This document shows, piece by piece, positions 51,689-62,200 of a stretch of 64,000 nucleotides of DNA. The stretch comes from Nannocystaceae bacterium (GTDB lineage Bacteria; Myxococcota_A; Polyangia; Nannocystales; Nannocystaceae): the NCBI GenBank assembly GCA_019694555.1, contig JAIBBS010000016.1, forward strand, positions 1 to 64,000, in the 5' to 3' direction. Every line of letters begins with the position of its first letter. The stretch's first letter is position 1. Both the position numbers and the translations under genes were made by a program. The notes beneath the pieces are model-generated. The model was not told the DNA's origin, ran no database searches, and saw only the letters and a list, made by a program, of their open reading frames with translations.

Positions 51689-53177
51689 GGCGCTGCAGCG
51701 CGTAGTCACCCTCGTCGAAGGCCCGCGTGCGACGCCAGAAGTCGAACGTGAAGCCGGGCCACAGCGTGGTGATCTTGCCGCTGCGGTGCTGATACCAGCT
51801 CTTGCACCCGGTCGCCCACACCGAGTCGGACAGCTTGAGTTGCAGCGCTTCGTTGAACGCGCGCTGCACCGGCTCGTGCACCTCGAGCGTGGACGCGCGC
51901 TCGCGCTGCATCAGCTCGAGCAGCCGCGCGATGTAAGCCACCTGGGTCTCGATCATGAACACCATCGAGTTGTGGCCCAGGCCGGTGTTGGGGCCGATCA
52001 CGAGCATCAGGTTGGGAAAGCCGTGCACGAGCGTGCCCAGGTAGGCCTGCTCGCCGTCTTGCCACGTCTGCGCCAGGCTCACGCCGCCGCGGCCGCGGAT
52101 CCGCGCGGCGATGGGGTTCTCGGTGGCGTAGAAGCCGGTCGCGTGGATGAGCACGTCGGTCGGTCGCACGCGTCCGTCGGCGTCGACGATGGCGTCGCGG
52201 GTGACCTCGCGGATCGGCGTGGTCACGAGCTCGAGGTTGGGGCGCTGCAGCGCGGCGTACCAGTCGTTGGAGATCAGCACGCGCTTGCACCCGACCGCGT
52301 AGCGCGGCGTGAGCTTGTCGCGCAGCACCGGATCGGCCACCTGCGCCGCGAGGAACTTCTCGCACTTGCGCTGCGGCAGCCGCATCAGCGCCGGGTGGAC
52401 CACGAAGCCCAGCACGCGGCCCTCGTTGCGCCAGTAGATGCCGGCGCGGTACAGCGTGCGCAGGCCCGGCACGTGGCGCAGCGACCACTTCGCGAGCGTG
52501 CCGTAGGCGCGGTCGGGTCGCGGCAGGATCCAGTTGGGCGTGCGCTGGTACAGATCGAGCTGCGCCACGCCGTCGACGATCTCGGGCACGAACTGCACCG
52601 CCGATGCGCCGGTGCCGATCACCGCGACGCGCTTGCCCGCGAGCGGCACCGCGTGGTCCCACGTCGCGCTGTGGAACTGCGCGCCGGCGAAGCGTGCCAG
52701 GCCCGGCAGGTCGGCGGCGCGCGGCTCCGCGAGCGGGCCGTTGCCGGCCACCAGCACTCGCGCCGTCATGGGCCCACCGGCGGTGGTGAGTCGCCACAGC
52801 TGCGCGTGCTCGTCGTAGTCGGCACCGAGCACCTCGTGGCCGAAGCGAATGAAGCGACGCAGGTCGAAGCGATCCGCGACCTCGCGCAGGTATGCCAGGA
52901 GCTCTGGTTGCGCGGGGTAGACCCGCGACCAGTCGCTCTTGGGCGCGAACGACAGCGAGTACAGGTGGGACGGCACGTCGCACGCCGCCCCGGGGTAGTG
53001 GTTGTCGCGCCAGGTGCCGCCGACCTCGTGCGCGCGTTCGAGCAGCACGAAGTCCTCGCGGCCGGCGCGTCGCAGCGCCCACGCCATGCACAGGCCCGAG
53101 AAGCCGGTGCCGATGATCGCGATGCCGTGCTCGGGGGCGACGGCGGCGGGGGAGGGCGCGCGGTGGGGCTGGTCCAT
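51669..53177 (-). CDS. Baeyer-Villiger-type flavin monooxygenase
   Basis: 502 residues. FAD site IAIIGTGFSGLCMAWAL (about 18-34) with VGGTWRDNHYPGAACD, the BVMO fingerprint FAGAQFHSATWD (FxGxxxHxxxW), NADPH site VAVIGTGASAVQFVPEI, and ATGFYATENP near the end. Oxidises ketones or aldehydes to esters/lactones using NADPH and O2; substrate unknown. Ends 20 bp inside the SIMPL gene, tail to tail. ATG 53177 was chosen because an upstream ATG at 53252 adds only Arg/Pro-rich non-conserved residues. Confidence 0.9.
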   Translation of the reverse strand: MDQPHRAPSPAAVAPEHGIAIIGTGFSGLCMAWALRRAGREDFVLLERAHEVGGTWRDNHYPGAACDVPSHLYSLSFAPKSDWSRVYPAQPELLAYLREVADRFDLRRFIRFGHEVLGADYDEHAQLWRLTTAGGPMTARVLVAGNGPLAEPRAADLPGLARFAGAQFHSATWDHAVPLAGKRVAVIGTGASAVQFVPEIVDGVAQLDLYQRTPNWILPRPDRAYGTLAKWSLRHVPGLRTLYRAGIYWRNEGRVLGFVVHPALMRLPQRKCEKFLAAQVADPVLRDKLTPRYAVGCKRVLISNDWYAALQRPNLELVTTPIREVTRDAIVDADGRVRPTDVLIHATGFYATENPIAARIRGRGGVSLAQTWQDGEQAYLGTLVHGFPNLMLVIGPNTGLGHNSMVFMIETQVAYIARLLELMQRERASTLEVHEPVQRAFNEALQLKLSDSVWATGCKSWYQHRSGKITTLWPGFTFDFWRRTRAFDEGDYALQRLSARGG

Positions 53178-53384
53178 GGACGGGGCCGGACGGCGGGATT
53201 GCGCCCGAGGATCGGCAATCGCGGGGCCTGCCGCAACGTCGCGTCGCGTCACCGGTCACACGGCCGCCGGCGCCGCTGTCCAAGCGATGGGACGCCCGCA
53301 CGTGCGCACGCGCGGCCCCGGCCGCGCCTGAAACCCCGGCGTCCGCGGTACCGTACCAACCCCAACCACCCCGGTGAGCCCGAC

Positions 53385-54002
53385 ATGAGCGACGTCATCA
53401 TCTACGGAGTGTCCGCCAGCAGCTACGTCCGAACCGCGCGCATGAGCGCCGCGGAGAAGGGCGTCCGTCACGAACTCACGCCGGTCGAGTTCGGCGCTGA
53501 TTCCCACCGTGCGCTGCATCCCTTCCTCAAGGTTCCGGCCATGCGCCACGGCGACGTGATGCTCTACGAGACCATCGCGATCGCGTACTACCTCGACAGC
53601 ACCTTCGAGGGCGGCACCAAGCTGTTCCCGACCGAGCGCATGGCCCACGTGCGCGCGCTCGAGTACATCAGCGTCGCGACCAGCTACCTCTACCCCGCGT
53701 GCATCGGTAACATCGTGTTGCAGTACATCTTCCCCAAGGGCGAGGGCGGCAAGCCCGACACGGCCACCATCGAAGCCGCGGTACCCAAGGCCGAGCAGGG
53801 CCTCGACGTGATCGAGCAGGCCCTGCGCGGACAGGAGTGGCTCGCGGGACCGTTCTCCGCCGCGGATCTGTTCGTCGCCGCGATCGCGGTCTCGATGATG
53901 GGCACGCCCGAGAAGCGGCTGCTCGAGACCCGGCCCAACGTGCTGGGTCTCATCGACCGCGTGGGCAAGCGCCCGGCGGGCGAGTTCCTCGTGCCCAAGT
54001 GA
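53385..54002 (+). CDS. Glutathione S-transferase
   Basis: 205 residues. GSH domain with VIIYGVSASSYVRTARMSA (Ser near the thiol site), LHPFLKVPAMRHGDVMLYET (cis-Pro and Glu contact), then the helical domain with LAGPFSAADLFVAAIAVSM, a family-typical N-capping motif. Preceded by GGTGAG 6 nt before ATG 53385 and by a TACCGT box at 53350-53355, so it has a short leader and a Shine-Dalgarno. Not paralogous at a glance to the GST at 35917. Confidence 0.9.
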   Translation: MSDVIIYGVSASSYVRTARMSAAEKGVRHELTPVEFGADSHRALHPFLKVPAMRHGDVMLYETIAIAYYLDSTFEGGTKLFPTERMAHVRALEYISVATSYLYPACIGNIVLQYIFPKGEGGKPDTATIEAAVPKAEQGLDVIEQALRGQEWLAGPFSAADLFVAAIAVSMMGTPEKRLLETRPNVLGLIDRVGKRPAGEFLVPK

Positions 54003-54050
54003 TCGCGGGCCGGACCGACGCGGCGTGGTGGCTGCCACGCCGCGGTCGCG

Positions 54051-55577
54051 TCAGCGGTAGACCTCGTCCTGCTCGATCTTGCTGAGCACCCAGTCGTACG
54101 CGCCGCCGGTCAGCTTCACGCCGCACGCGTCGCAGTTGCCGGTCATGCCGACCTTCGCGTCCGCGCCACAGGCGGGGCACGTCGGCGTGACGATGGTGGC
54201 GGCGTGACGATCGATCGAGCGGATGAAGGTCCAGTACTCGCTGTACTTGCGCGGCGTCGCGCTGCCGCCGACGCGGCGGCCAGACGCTTCGTGCACGGTG
54301 GTGTCGATGGCCGACGCGAACACGCGCACCGTGAGCGCCCAGAAGAACGCGTCGCGCGTGGCCTTGACCAGCTCGACGCGCGTGACCTTGGCATCGTCCA
54401 TGCGATTGCGAAGGCCTTGGCTGCGGTAGGCGTCGATCCAGTAGGTCTGCGACAGCCAGAAGCGATCGGTGGTGAAGGGGCGCACCGCGGCCCAGTCGAG
54501 CGAGGTCCACGCAGCGTTGAGGCGATGGTAGATCATCTCGACCCGGCGACCGGCCGCGGCGACGTCGAACGCGGGGTCCTCGCGCTGCAGGATCGCGAGG
54601 TTCTCGTGCAACGATGGATCGACCCGGGTCGGACCGCCGTGGACCTCCTCGCTGTAGCCGCCCAGCTGCGGCGGCATGAGCGTGGACTCGTCGACACGGA
54701 TGCCGACCACGAACCACTCGTGCTCGCCGCGGGTGAACGGCGCGTTGCAATACTCGCACGCGCGTTCGTGATCGAGTGAGACCGGGCCACCGCACTTGGG
54801 GCAGTTGAAGGCGTGCCACTCGTCGGGGTGGCGGCTCTTGGCGGTCAAGCGCCGCTCCAGCGTCCAGCGCTCGCGCACGTAGAACCGCAACGACTGGCCG
54901 CCGCGTTCGATCAGCTCGGTGTAGTTGGCGATGAAGTCGACCGACAGCAGCGCGCGCTCGGGCAGCACGCGCAGCTTCACCAGATCGGAGGCGCCCACGA
55001 CGATGTCGCGCACGGCGAGCAGCGGACCTTGTTTGCGGTCGAGCAGCGCCTTGCGGCGTTCGGCGTCGATGTACGGCGCGAGCAGCGAGAGCGAGGCCGC
55101 GTCGGCGCGGGCCTCGTGGGCGCGCACGTACAGCTCGTGCACGAAGTCCTCGAGCAGCACGATCGAGAGGTTGGGGTCGTGCGAGCGCAGGCGCGCCAGT
55201 TCGGTCTTCGACAGGCCCGGCTCCGGCGGTTGTGCCAGCGTGTCGACCGTGCTGGTGCTCCAGTTGGAGCCGGTCTTGTTCATGATCGCGAGCACGACCG
55301 GCACGCCGATCATCGCGATGAACATCAGCGCGACGAGCAGCAGGACCACGCCCGCGTCGGCACTGCCGCCGGAGCCGCTGAAGTGCCCGCCGGAGGAGTG
55401 CGAGCTGAAGCCGCCGCCGTGAAAGCCACCACCGCCACCGCCGCCGCCGTGGAAGCCACCGCCACCACCACCGCCGCCGAAGCCGTGGCCGCCGCCGGGT
55501 CGCGCCCAAACGTCCGCGACGAACACGAGCCCGAGGAAGCCCACCGCAACAAGGGAAGTCAGCTTGGCGCGGATCAT
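54051..55577 (-). CDS. Tim44-like membrane protein with two zinc ribbons
   Basis: 508 residues. Signal peptide (about 1-26), Gly/His-rich region (27-70, HGFGGGGGGGGFHGG), one membrane span (77-100, VVLLLVALMFIAMIGVPVVL), then a soluble part with two Tim44-like alpha/beta stretches (VLLEDFVHELYVRAHEAR, VEMIYHRLNAAWTSLDW) and two zinc ribbons, CPKCGG...CEYC near 258-278 and CPACGAD...CDAC near 470-490. Tim44-like bacterial proteins are poorly understood. ATG 55577 overlaps the stop of the TPM gene, so the two are co-translated. Confidence 0.7.
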   Translation of the reverse strand: MIRAKLTSLVAVGFLGLVFVADVWARPGGGHGFGGGGGGGGFHGGGGGGGGFHGGGFSSHSSGGHFSGSGGSADAGVVLLLVALMFIAMIGVPVVLAIMNKTGSNWSTSTVDTLAQPPEPGLSKTELARLRSHDPNLSIVLLEDFVHELYVRAHEARADAASLSLLAPYIDAERRKALLDRKQGPLLAVRDIVVGASDLVKLRVLPERALLSVDFIANYTELIERGGQSLRFYVRERWTLERRLTAKSRHPDEWHAFNCPKCGGPVSLDHERACEYCNAPFTRGEHEWFVVGIRVDESTLMPPQLGGYSEEVHGGPTRVDPSLHENLAILQREDPAFDVAAAGRRVEMIYHRLNAAWTSLDWAAVRPFTTDRFWLSQTYWIDAYRSQGLRNRMDDAKVTRVELVKATRDAFFWALTVRVFASAIDTTVHEASGRRVGGSATPRKYSEYWTFIRSIDRHAATIVTPTCPACGADAKVGMTGNCDACGVKLTGGAYDWVLSKIEQDEVYR

Positions 55578-56200
55578 CCCAGCTCTCCCAGCTCGTTGAC
55601 GTCGTCGTCGGCGCGCGGCAGTCGCTCGTGCAGCACGTCGCCCAGCTGCGCCAGCGCGCGCTCGAGCATGCTCACGGCCTCCTCACCCAGACCGAGCTCG
55701 TGCGGCACGGCCTCGATCGCGGCGAAGGCCCGTGCGATCTCGGGATCGCGTCTGCGATCCATCGCGGTGTCGCCGATCACGACGATCTGCGCCTCGCGCA
55801 GCGCGATGAACACCAGCACGCCGGTGCGACCGCGCGTGGTGTGCACGCCGAGCTCGACGAAGGTCGCACGCGCGGCTTGCTGGACCGCGCGGGTCAGCCG
55901 CGCGTCGGCGGTGAGCAATCGCGCCAGGCCCGGCGACGCGACCACGGCCAGCGCGCCGAGCACGAACCACGCCACGTCCAGCACCGCGATGAACTCGAGC
56001 GAGATCTCCGGCGGTGCGAACAACGAGAACAGCAGCCCCAGGAACGAGCACACCGTGCCGCCGATCAGCGCCGCCGCGCGCATGTCGGTGGCGGCGGCAC
56101 GCACGGCGATCACGATCTCGGCGCTGCTGCGGGCCTCGATCGCGTCGGCGGCGGCCTGCAGCCGTCGCCGCGTCGAGTCGGTCGCGAACACATGTGCCAC
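55574..56200 (-). CDS. TPM-domain membrane protein
   Basis: 208 residues from GTG 56200, which has AGGAGG 8 nt upstream. Begins with a helix (DSTRRRLQAAADAIEARSSA) and EIVIAVRA, then two hydrophobic segments (about 35-60 and 70-92), then FVELGVHTTRGRTGVLVFIALREAQ and IVVIGDTAM, the late strands of TPM (Psb32/MOLO-1) domains. A shared complex with the overlapping Tim44-like protein is likely. The gene downstream on the same strand (54051) starts within its stop codon. Confidence 0.72.
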   Translation of the reverse strand: MAHVFATDSTRRRLQAAADAIEARSSAEIVIAVRAAATDMRAAALIGGTVCSFLGLLFSLFAPPEISLEFIAVLDVAWFVLGALAVVASPGLARLLTADARLTRAVQQAARATFVELGVHTTRGRTGVLVFIALREAQIVVIGDTAMDRRRDPEIARAFAAIEAVPHELGLGEEAVSMLERALAQLGDVLHERLPRADDDVNELGELG

Positions 56201-56253
56201 GGGGCCTCCCTCCTGAGCGGCCCCATCATCGCCGATCCGACGCAGCGTGGGGG

Positions 56254-59200
56254 TCAGCGCGCGAAGTTCAGCTCCTTGCGCAGCCGCAGGTACGGTTCGC
56301 TGACGCTGTAGGCCACGAGGTCGCGGATCCGTTCCTTCGCCGGGATCGGGCTGCCCTCGTCGCCCTCGCGCGTGAGGATCTGCGCCGCCACGTCGATGCT
56401 GTCCGACAACGCGAAGCCGGCCCGCGTCACGGTGTAGGCCACGCCGGCGAGCCACGCCCGCGCGTCGACGTCCCCGCTCTTGGCGAGCTTGGCCGTGAGC
56501 GCCTTGAGCGTCTCCAGCCGCGAGGCCTGCAGGAACTTCACGAACGCATCGCCGTAGGCCGCCGCCTGCGACTTGCAATCCAGCGGCACCGCGATCTCGG
56601 GTTGCGTCACCGCGATGGCGCCCCACGCCGCGTGGCGCAAGCTGGTCGCGGACGACAGCACCGCCGACAAGATGTGCTCGGGCTTGGCCCGCGCGATGAT
56701 GCGACCGGCGCGGAACTTGTTGCCGATCTCGGTCTGCTCGGACAGCGCGTCCTTGCCGGCGAAGATGCTGGGGTACACGGTGCGGTTGGGACCGCCGTCG
56801 ACGTCGGCGAGCGCGTCGACCTTGAAGCCGCCCTGCTCGTCGGGCTGCACGTACAGATCCGGCACCGGTGCGTCGAGCACCTGGCACGCGTGCGCGAGGT
56901 AGCGTGCGATCGCAGTCGGCGACTGCAGCGACACGTCGGTGCGGGCGTCACGACGCACGCGGTGGTGCGCGAGCGTCCGGCCCTCGCGCGCGGCGACCAT
57001 GGGCCACACGATCGCGAACACGTCCGACAGCCGCGACTCGACGTTGGGGTGTTGCAGCGCCTGTCGCCACAGCTCGCGCGAGATGGTGCCGCGGGCCTGC
57101 GCGCCCACGGTGCCCGACTCGGCCAGCTCGATCTCGGCCTCGTCGGCCTGCTTGAGGAATCGCAGCGTGCGCGCGATGGCCCGCGCGCGGTCGCGGCGGT
57201 TCATCTTCAAGTAGATCTCGACCAACCGGTGGTAGGTCTCGAACTCCATCGGTGTGGCCGAGATGAGCGCGTGGCCGTGCGCGACGGCCTTGTCGAGCTC
57301 GTCGTCGCCCAGCGCGATGGCCATGCGCATCGCCTTCTCGTGGCGCTTGCGCACCTGCTCGTCGCTCTCGCCCGCGGCCTGGGCCAGGCGCGCGGCCTGG
57401 TGGAACGCCATCAACGCGGTCTTGGCCTGATCGAGCCGCTCGTAGACCTCGCCCAGCCGCGTGAACAGCTCGAGGTGCTTGGCCGGCGGCGTGCCCTCGG
57501 GCAGCGACTTGAGCCGCGCACGGATCGCGCGACCGAGCTCCTTGTAGTCCTTGGTCTTCTCGAGCAGCTCGACGAACGCGACGTAGGCCTTCTCGTGGCT
57601 GGGGTCGCACTCCATCGTGCGCGACAGCCAGTCGCGCGCGGCGGTGAGGTCGTCGAGGTGATCGCGGATGATGACGGCGCCGGCGTAGAGGTACTTCGCG
57701 CGGATGACGTCGTTCTTCTGCGCGTCGGACAGGCGCGCGAGCACGTTGGTGGCGTCGCGCCAGCGCTGCGCCGCGGTGAACAGATCGAGGATCTTGTGCA
57801 GCACCGCCGGATCGTCGGGCACGATCGCGAGCACCTCTTCGAGCGTGCGCACGCCCTCCTCCAGCAGCTTGAGATCGTCGACCTGGGTCTTGGCGATCTC
57901 CTGCAGCACCGCGATGCGGCGCTGCTGCAGCTCCTTGGTCGCGGCGGGATCGTCCACGGCCTTCTCGCGGCGCGCGAGCAGATCGACCAGCTTGCGCTTG
58001 GCCTTCACCACCGCCGCGGCCCCGCCGGCGCCGGCGGACAGCTCGATCATGCGATCGACCGCGGCCTCGTTGTCGGGGTCGATGTCGAGCGCGCGCTCGA
58101 GCATCTGCACCGCCTTGGGCTTCTCGTCCATGCCCAGGCGCGCGTCGGCCATGCGCACGTACAGGCGCGACAGCTCGCCCGGCGCGAGCTTGTCGCCCAC
58201 GCCCAGCACCACCGACTGGTAGTGCCGCAGCGCGTCGGCGAACTTGCCCGCGTCCATGTCGAGCTCGGCCAACAGCCGCAGCACGTCGAGGTTGGTGGCA
58301 TCGAGCGCGCGGGCCTTCTCGAGGTACTCGCGCGCGCGATCCTTGGCGTCGACCGCGAGCGCGCAGCGACCCGCCAGCGACAGCGCGCGCAGGTTGAGCG
58401 CGTGGTCGCCGGGCTGCTGCGATCGCACCTGCATGACGTAGATCTGCGCCTGCGGCCACGCGCGCGACAGATCGCCGTGGGCGACCAGCCGCTCGAGCAA
58501 GATGCCGGTGGCGTCGCGATGATCGGGGTCGAGCTCGACGACCTCTTCGAGCAGCGCGAGCCCGCGGTCGGGCTTGCCGAGCTCGTCGACGTAGGTCTTG
58601 CCGGCGTCGAACAACAGCTTCACCTTCTCCACGCGATTGCCGTGGCTGCGCGCCGCGGCGACCTGGGCCTCGATGGCCTTGAGCGGCTGGTCGTTGCTGG
58701 CGTACAGCTCGCGCAGCTGCAGCCACGCGTCGGTGAGCGAGGGATCGAGCGCGACCGCCTGCTCGAGCGCCTCGACCGCGCCCTCGACCTTGCCGATCTC
58801 CTGCCGCAAGATGCCGCCGCGCAGCAGCAGCTCGGCCTTGCGCTTGGGATCGGTCTCGGCGTCGACCTGCGCGCGGATCAGCGGTCCGGCGCGCTTGAAG
58901 TCGTCGGCCGCGAGGTAGCGCTCGAGCAGCTCGTCGCGCCACTTGGTCTCGCTGGGCTGCAGCTTCACCAGCTGCTCGAGCGCTTCGACCACCGCGCCAT
59001 CGGCCGCGTCCTCGGACTTGCGCAGCTCGAGCAGACGCTGCCACGCCTCGGCACGGAAGCCCTCGTCGGCGTCGACCGCCTGGGCCTGGCGCTGCCACAG
59101 CTTGGCCAGCGCCGCGCGGTCGTCCTGGCGCCGGTACCACTTCACCAGCGCCGCAGCGGCCTCGCGCGCCAGCGCATGCTCGGCGCCGACGAGCTCGAGC

Positions 59201-62200
59201 AGGCGCTCGCGGCAATCGGCCGCGCGCTCCTTGCCGTCGACCTCGAGATCGAGCAAGCCGGCCTGTTCCGCCAGCAACGCCGCGCGCTCGGTCGGCGCCT
59301 CGACCAGATCGATCCACGTCGCGAGTGCGTCGACCAGCAGCGTGCGCTTGCCGGCGTCGCGTGCGACCGCCTCGCGCAGCGCGAGCACCAGCTGCTCGGC
59401 CGCGCTGCGATCGTCGGGCTTGCGCTGCAACAGCTTGCCCAGCAGCTCGAGTCGACGCTCGCCCTCGCCGGCCTCGGCCGCCAGCGACGCGGCCTCGCGC
59501 AGCTTCGCCACCGCATCGCCGTCGGCGAGCGCCGCGTGGGCCCGCCGCGCGAGGATGTCGATCAGCGCGGCGCGGCGATCGAGCGCACGCGCCAGCGACT
59601 CGCCGGCGGCCAGCGCGTCGGCGTGATCGGGGTCCTCGGCCAGCACGATCTCGATCGCACCGAATGCACCCTCCTCGTCGCCGAGGCTCTCGCGCAGCGC
59701 CTTCGCGGCCGCGACCAGCGACGCGTGGCGATCACCGGCCTTCTGCAGATCCGCCAGCGACAGCAGCGCGCCCACGAGCTCGGCGTCGCGGCCGAGCTTG
59801 CGGTACAGCGGCACCACCGCGGACAGCGTCTGCGCGCTGGGCACCAGCTCGTTGGCCTTCTCGTACGCCGCGACGGCGCGGTCGGTGGCGCCGAGCTTGT
59901 CGAGGAACACCGCGCCCAGCTCACCGAACAACGCCGCCTGGGCGCTGGTGTCGCTGGTGCGCTCGGCCACGATCATCATGCTGTCGGCCAGCTGCGACCA
60001 CTGGCCCGTGAGCTCGGCGAGGCGGCGCAGATCGGCGATGGCCGCCGGCTGTTCGCTCGCGGGCAGCACCTCGATGAGGCCTTGCACGATCTCGAAGGCG
60101 TTGGCCGGCGCGGCCAGGCGCAGCTCGTAGATCTCGGCGAGCTCGCGGATGATCGCGATGCGATCGCGCACCACCTGCGCGATCGACAGCCGCACCTTGA
60201 GCGCCTCGGCCACGCGATCCCAGCGCGCGGCCTCGCGGGCCGCGGCCTCGATGCGCGCGACCGCGGCGCGGGCCTCGGTGTGCGTCGGCTTGCGCTCGAG
60301 GATCCACGCCCACGCCTCGAGGTCGTCGGGATCCTCGGGCGCGAGGAACTTCTGCCCCAGCGGCGCGGACACGGCCTCCTCGACCGGTTGCGGCACCGCA
60401 CCGTCGCCCGAGCCGCGATCGACCACGGGCTTGGGTGTGCCGGCGCGCGACAGATCGACCACGCGCTCGCGGCCGGGTCCGGCCTCGGCCTCGGCGCGCA
60501 TCGCCGCACCGAGCTCGGGCGTCGCGAGGATCTGCGCCAGGCCCTCGCCGAGCTCGCCCAGGCTCGGGCGCTCGCTGGGCAGCGGATGCAGCGCGCGACG
60601 CAGCAGCGGGTCGACGCGCGGATCGAGCTCGCGGTTGCGATCGTGCGCCGGCGGCACCGCGCCCAGCGGCGCGCGCCCGGTCAGCAGCCGGTAGCACAGC
60701 GCCGCGAGCGAGTAGACGTCGCTCGCCGCGGTCGCGACGCCCTCGCGCAGGAGCTCGGGCGCGGTGTAGCCGAGGTTCGACGCGCGCACCGACGGGCGCG
60801 CCCAACCGATCACCGGTGGGAAGCCGAAGCCACGCAGCACCGCGCCGTGACCCGCGACCAACACGTTGTGCGGGTTGAGGTTGCGATGCAGCACGCCCGC
60901 GGCGTGGCAGGCCGCGAGGCCCTGCACCAGCGGTTGCACGATCTCGAGCGCCTTCGCCAGCGACATCGGCTCGTCGTCGAGCGACTCGCCCAGCAGCAGG
61001 CCCGGCGTCGGCTCGCGCATGATGCCGAACAGTCGGCCGTCGGCGAAGCCACCGCGCACGCCCTTGACCGCGGGATGATCGAGCGCCGCGAGCTTCTGCA
61101 CCGCGGCGTGGAAGCGCGTGTGCTCCTGCTCGCCGACCGGACGCGCCAACGTGGCGACCGCGACCTCGAGATCGGTCTTGGTCTCGCGATCGCGGCACAG
61201 CAGCAGCATGCCGGTGCCGGTCATGCCCAGCACCTCGCGCAGCTCGAAGCGCGGCGGCACCAACGCGAGGCTGCGATCGGCCTCGGCGCAACCGACCAGG
61301 CCGTCGAGCGCGGCCGCGCGATCGCCCTCGATCGCGGCGGCCCACGCGAGATCGAAGCGCGCGATGTTGCTGTACTCGCGACCAGCACCGTGGGTGATGA
61401 CCTGCTGGAAGCACTTGCGAGCGCGCTCGATGCGGCCGTGTGCCAACAGCACGCAGCCGGTCCGCAGCAGCGTCGCGGGCGGCAGCTCGGCCACACCGCC
61501 ACCGCCGGGCGGCAGCGCGTCGATGAGGTTCTCGATCCACGCGACGTCGAGCGTGAGTGCCTCGTCGCGCGCGAGGTCGGCGCGCAGCTCGATGCCACGG
61601 GTGACGCGGGCGAGATCCAGTGCCACCAGGCGGTCGCCGGCGGCGCTGGGCCGCGCCGCGACCTCGGCGCACGCGCGCGCGAGCTCGTCGAACAGCGCCG
61701 GCAGGCTGCGATCGGCCGCGCCGGGCACGACCTCGATCGCGAAGCGATCGCGCAGTTCCTCGGCCTCGGGCGGCGTCACCCACGGCAGCAGCGCGTAGTG
61801 GGTGTTGCCGCGACCGATGCGGTCGAGCAGATCGAAGATCTGCACGAGATCGGGATCGTCCGGGTCGAAGCCCAGGAACAGGATCGTGCGCGTGCGCGCG
61901 ACCTCTTCGACGAGATCGAAGAACACGCCGTCGGCACGCATCGCGCGGCCGGTCGGCGGCGTGCGCAGGATGAAGAACTTCTCGTGCTCGCGCAGCGACA
62001 AGTGGTGCACGTCGACGTGCGACAGCACCGCGGGCTTGTGGCCGCCCGAGGACGAGAAGATGCGCGAGACCAGATCGGGATACGCGGTGGCGAAGCATGC
62101 ACGCCACGGCAGCTCCGCCAGCTTGGTCGCGCCCTCGGCCAGGCTCGCGCCCTCGCCCTCGGTCGAGATCTCCTTGAGCAGCTTTGCCAGCGGTTCGTCA

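Noticed and set aside
51119-53177. Genomic island at tRNA-Ser(UGA)
   Set aside because: No integrase, no repeated tRNA 3' end found nearby, and GC and codon use match the neighbours.
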